A DNA stretch of 64,000 nt from contig NZ_CP024307.1 of assembly GCF_002944405.1 (NCBI RefSeq), positions 1,012,501 to 1,076,500 of the forward strand. The letters run 5' to 3'. This DNA is from Sinorhizobium fredii. GTDB taxonomy: Bacteria > Pseudomonadota > Alphaproteobacteria > Rhizobiales > Rhizobiaceae. The position numbers and the translations under genes were made by a program. Below are positions 62,106-64,000 of this stretch, in pieces; the first letter of the stretch is position 1, and every line of letters starts with the position of its first letter. The notes below the pieces were generated by a model. The model did not search any database. It was not told the DNA's origin and saw nothing but the letters and a program-made list of their open reading frames with translations.

Positions 62106-63665
62106 ATGGCCGCTACGATCTCCCCTTCCGTCGATCTTTCCGCTGCGCTCGTTGCCGCGCCGCCCACGCTTGCCGAATGGTTGGTGATCCTGCCGGTCGC
62201 CTGGTGCCTCGCGATCGGTGCGCTGCTGGTCATGCTGCGCCGCCCGATCGGCCTCCATCCGACCATTGCCATGAGCGGTCTCGCCGGGCTCTTGCTGATC
62301 GATGGGCTGCTGCTCAGGGAGATCGCCGAGAACGGTCCGCTGACCATGGTTATGGGGCGCTGGCTGCCTCCCTTCGGCATCGCCTTCACTGCCGACCTGA
62401 CCGGGGCCTTGTTCGCCTTTGCCGCGGCGCTTGTAGCGCTGGTCGCCGGCGTCTTCTCGCTTGCCGATATCAACGACAGCGGCCGCCGCTACGGCTTTTA
62501 TCCGTTGCTGATGTTGCTGATGGCCGGCGTCTCGGGCGCCTTTCTGACCGGCGACATCTTCAATCTTTACGTCTGGTTCGAGGTGCTGCTGATCTCGTCC
62601 TTCGGCCTTCTCGTCCTGGGCTCCGAGCCTGAGCAGATAGACGGCACGGTGAAATACGGCTTCCTCAATCTCGTCGCCACGACGCTGTTCCTGATAGCGA
62701 CCGGCTATCTCTACGCCGTTTTCGGCACGCTCAACATGGCTGACGTCGCTACGAAGGCCGAGGCATTGCGCGACCGCGCGCCGCTGATGACGCTCACCGG
62801 GCTGTTCATGCTCGCCTTTGCCATGAAAGCGGCCGCCTTCCCGGTGAATTTCTGGCTGCCGGCTTCCTACCATACCCCCCGCGTCGCCGTCTCCGCGCTC
62901 TTTGCAGGCCTGCTGACGAAGGTCGGGATCTATGCGCTGGTGCGGGTGATGGTCATGCTTTTCCCGGTCGAAAGGGAGGAGCTGAGCTTCATCCTCGCGG
63001 TCGCCGGGGCGCTGACGATGATCGTCGGCGTGCTCGGCGCTTTGGCGCAGACGGATTTCCGCCGCATTCTCGGCTACCTCATTGTCTCCGGCATCGGCTC
63101 GATGCTCGCCGGTATCGCCGTCGGCGGACCGGGCGGCATTGGGGGTGTCATCTTTTATGCGCTGCATTCCATGCTCGTGATGACCGGCCTTTACTTCGCC
63201 TCGGGGATCGCCATGCGCCTCGGCGCGAGTTCCTCGATTGCGGCGCTCGCCGGTCTCTATCGCCGGCATGTCGGATTTGCCGCTCTTACCCTGATGCTGT
63301 GTTTCGCCGTCTCTGGCCTGCCTCCCTTTTCCGGTTTTTGGCCGAAGGTCATGCTCGTAAAGGCAGCTCTCGATATCGGCGCCTGGTGGCTCGCCGCCGC
63401 GCTTCTCCTTGCCGGGTTCCTGACAATGATCGTCACCGGCCGCCTTTTCCTTCTGGCGTTTTGGCGCGAGGCTCCACCTGCGGACGGCGAGGCGGTATCG
63501 CTGTCGCCCGCGGCATTCGGCCCGCTAGCCGTGCTCACCGGGCTCACTTTGTTGATCGGCCTTTATCCCGAGCCGCTGCTGGCGGTAATCCAGGACGCGG
63601 CGGCGGGGCTCGCAGAGCCGTCGGCCTATGTGAACTCGGTCTTCCCGGAAGGTGGGCCGCAATGA
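62106..63665 (+). CDS. mrpD: Na+(K+)/H+ antiporter subunit D
   Basis: 519 residues, NuoN/NuoM-like with about fourteen membrane helices. Motifs include YVWFEVLLISSFGLLVLG with the conserved Glu, AFAMKAAAFPVNFWLPASYHTPRVAVSALFAGLLTKVG in two parts, and LAQTDFRRILGYLIVSGIGS. It contributes a proton pathway to the antiporter. Its stop overlaps the mrpE start (ATGA). Confidence 0.95.
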   Translation: MAATISPSVDLSAALVAAPPTLAEWLVILPVAWCLAIGALLVMLRRPIGLHPTIAMSGLAGLLLIDGLLLREIAENGPLTMVMGRWLPPFGIAFTADLTGALFAFAAALVALVAGVFSLADINDSGRRYGFYPLLMLLMAGVSGAFLTGDIFNLYVWFEVLLISSFGLLVLGSEPEQIDGTVKYGFLNLVATTLFLIATGYLYAVFGTLNMADVATKAEALRDRAPLMTLTGLFMLAFAMKAAAFPVNFWLPASYHTPRVAVSALFAGLLTKVGIYALVRVMVMLFPVEREELSFILAVAGALTMIVGVLGALAQTDFRRILGYLIVSGIGSMLAGIAVGGPGGIGGVIFYALHSMLVMTGLYFASGIAMRLGASSSIAALAGLYRRHVGFAALTLMLCFAVSGLPPFSGFWPKVMLVKAALDIGAWWLAAALLLAGFLTMIVTGRLFLLAFWREAPPADGEAVSLSPAAFGPLAVLTGLTLLIGLYPEPLLAVIQDAAAGLAEPSAYVNSVFPEGGPQ

Positions 63666-64000
63666 AATTCCTGCAGATCAACCTGATTTTCACCGTTATT
63701 TGGGGTGCCATCAGCGCCAGTTTCACGCCAGCGAACCTCGCGCTCGGCTTTGCTGTCGGCGCTGTGTCCCTGTGGCTGATCCGCCGCGAGCTGCAGCCCG
63801 TCACCTATCCGCTGAGACCATTGCGGCTGACGCTGTTGGCGGCTCTGTTCTTCAAGGAGCTGGCCGTATCGGCGGTCAAGGTGGCCATTCTCGTCCTGCG
63901 CTCCCGGATGGGCCTGAAGCCCGGGATCCTCGCCTATCCGCTGACCGCCAAGAGCGATTTCGAGATTACTCTGCTTGCCAATCTCATCACGCTGACGCCC
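63662..64000 (+). CDS. mrpE: Na+(K+)/H+ antiporter subunit E (3' truncated by window edge)
   Basis: 113 residues are present before the window ends. The N-terminus MKFLQINLIFTVIWGAISASF has a membrane segment, a second follows (LALGFAVGAVSLWLI), and LRSRMGLKPGILAYPL and FEITLLANLITLTP fit the MnhE family. It overlaps mrpD. Subunits F and G are expected downstream. Confidence 0.9.
   Translation, partial: MKFLQINLIFTVIWGAISASFTPANLALGFAVGAVSLWLIRRELQPVTYPLRPLRLTLLAALFFKELAVSAVKVAILVLRSRMGLKPGILAYPLTAKSDFEITLLANLITLTP

Noticed and set aside
62016..63269. 417-codon open frame antisense to mrpD
   Set aside because: Same pattern as for mrpA: a charged mirror of membrane segments.

Overview
The window is GC-rich, densely coding chromosomal DNA of an alphaproteobacterium of the order Rhizobiales, most likely Sinorhizobium (Ensifer). 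The main reasons are the betI-betC-betB-betA cluster with choline sulfatase, the cysH-cysD-cysN order, the smc-ppdK junction, RIME-like and REP-like intergenic repeats, and an Mrp/Pha-type antiporter operon. From memory, BetC resembles the S. meliloti enzyme closely but not identically, so a sister species is more likely than S. meliloti itself. This is core chromosome: I see no insertion sequence, prophage, integrase or CRISPR array.

Layout. 1-3.7 kb: the 3' end of smc and ppdK (pyruvate phosphate dikinase). 3.7-8.4 kb: small lipoproteins, a DUF1499 membrane protein, an MBL-fold hydrolase, tRNA-Gln(TTG), tRNA-Pro(CGG) and two oppositely oriented RIME-like repeats. 8.4-11.7 kb: the sulfate assimilation operon cysH-cysD-cysN. 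11.9-12.8 kb: a two-gene unit of unknown function (DUF6152 plus a membrane protein). 12.9-18.6 kb: the choline-O-sulfate/choline to glycine betaine operon betICBA, with a 20-bp perfect palindrome upstream of betI. 18.7-24.4 kb: HdeD-like protein, an EAL-CBS-GGDEF protein, quinone oxidoreductase, a short putative transcript with a 23-codon ORF, a DUF3750 protein and a ReAV-type asparaginase. 24.4-30.9 kb: a DeoR regulator with a striking five-unit 10-bp operator-like array, a nucleoside deoxyribosyltransferase-like protein, two GSTs, a LysR regulator, an L,D-transpeptidase and the divergent ohrR/ohr pair. 31-44.3 kb: HerA-like ATPase, aldo/keto reductase, tam, haloacid dehalogenase, tyrosine phosphatase, alcohol dehydrogenase, class IV aminotransferase, two VOC proteins, superoxide dismutase, WYL regulator, LysE exporter, two c-type cytochromes and a GNAT enzyme. 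44.5-50.2 kb: a MerR regulator, class A beta-lactamase, PQQ glucose dehydrogenase and SelO. 50.3-58.4 kb: homocysteine methyltransferase, TetR, DUF1697, oligopeptidase B, a CatE-like VOC protein, universal stress protein, DksA-like protein, hemolysin III and a secreted protein. 58.9-64 kb: mrpA-B-C-D and the start of mrpE, running off the window.

Together the genes describe a soil bacterium equipped for osmoprotection (bet, mrp), sulfur assimilation (cys, with betC releasing sulfate), peroxide and superoxide defence (ohr, sod, GSTs), periplasmic sugar oxidation (gcd, cytochromes) and many small regulatory circuits. Functions come from motif and family recognition by eye; no database search was run. 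Starts were moved to internal ATG/GTG codons where a Shine-Dalgarno sequence or family length supported it.
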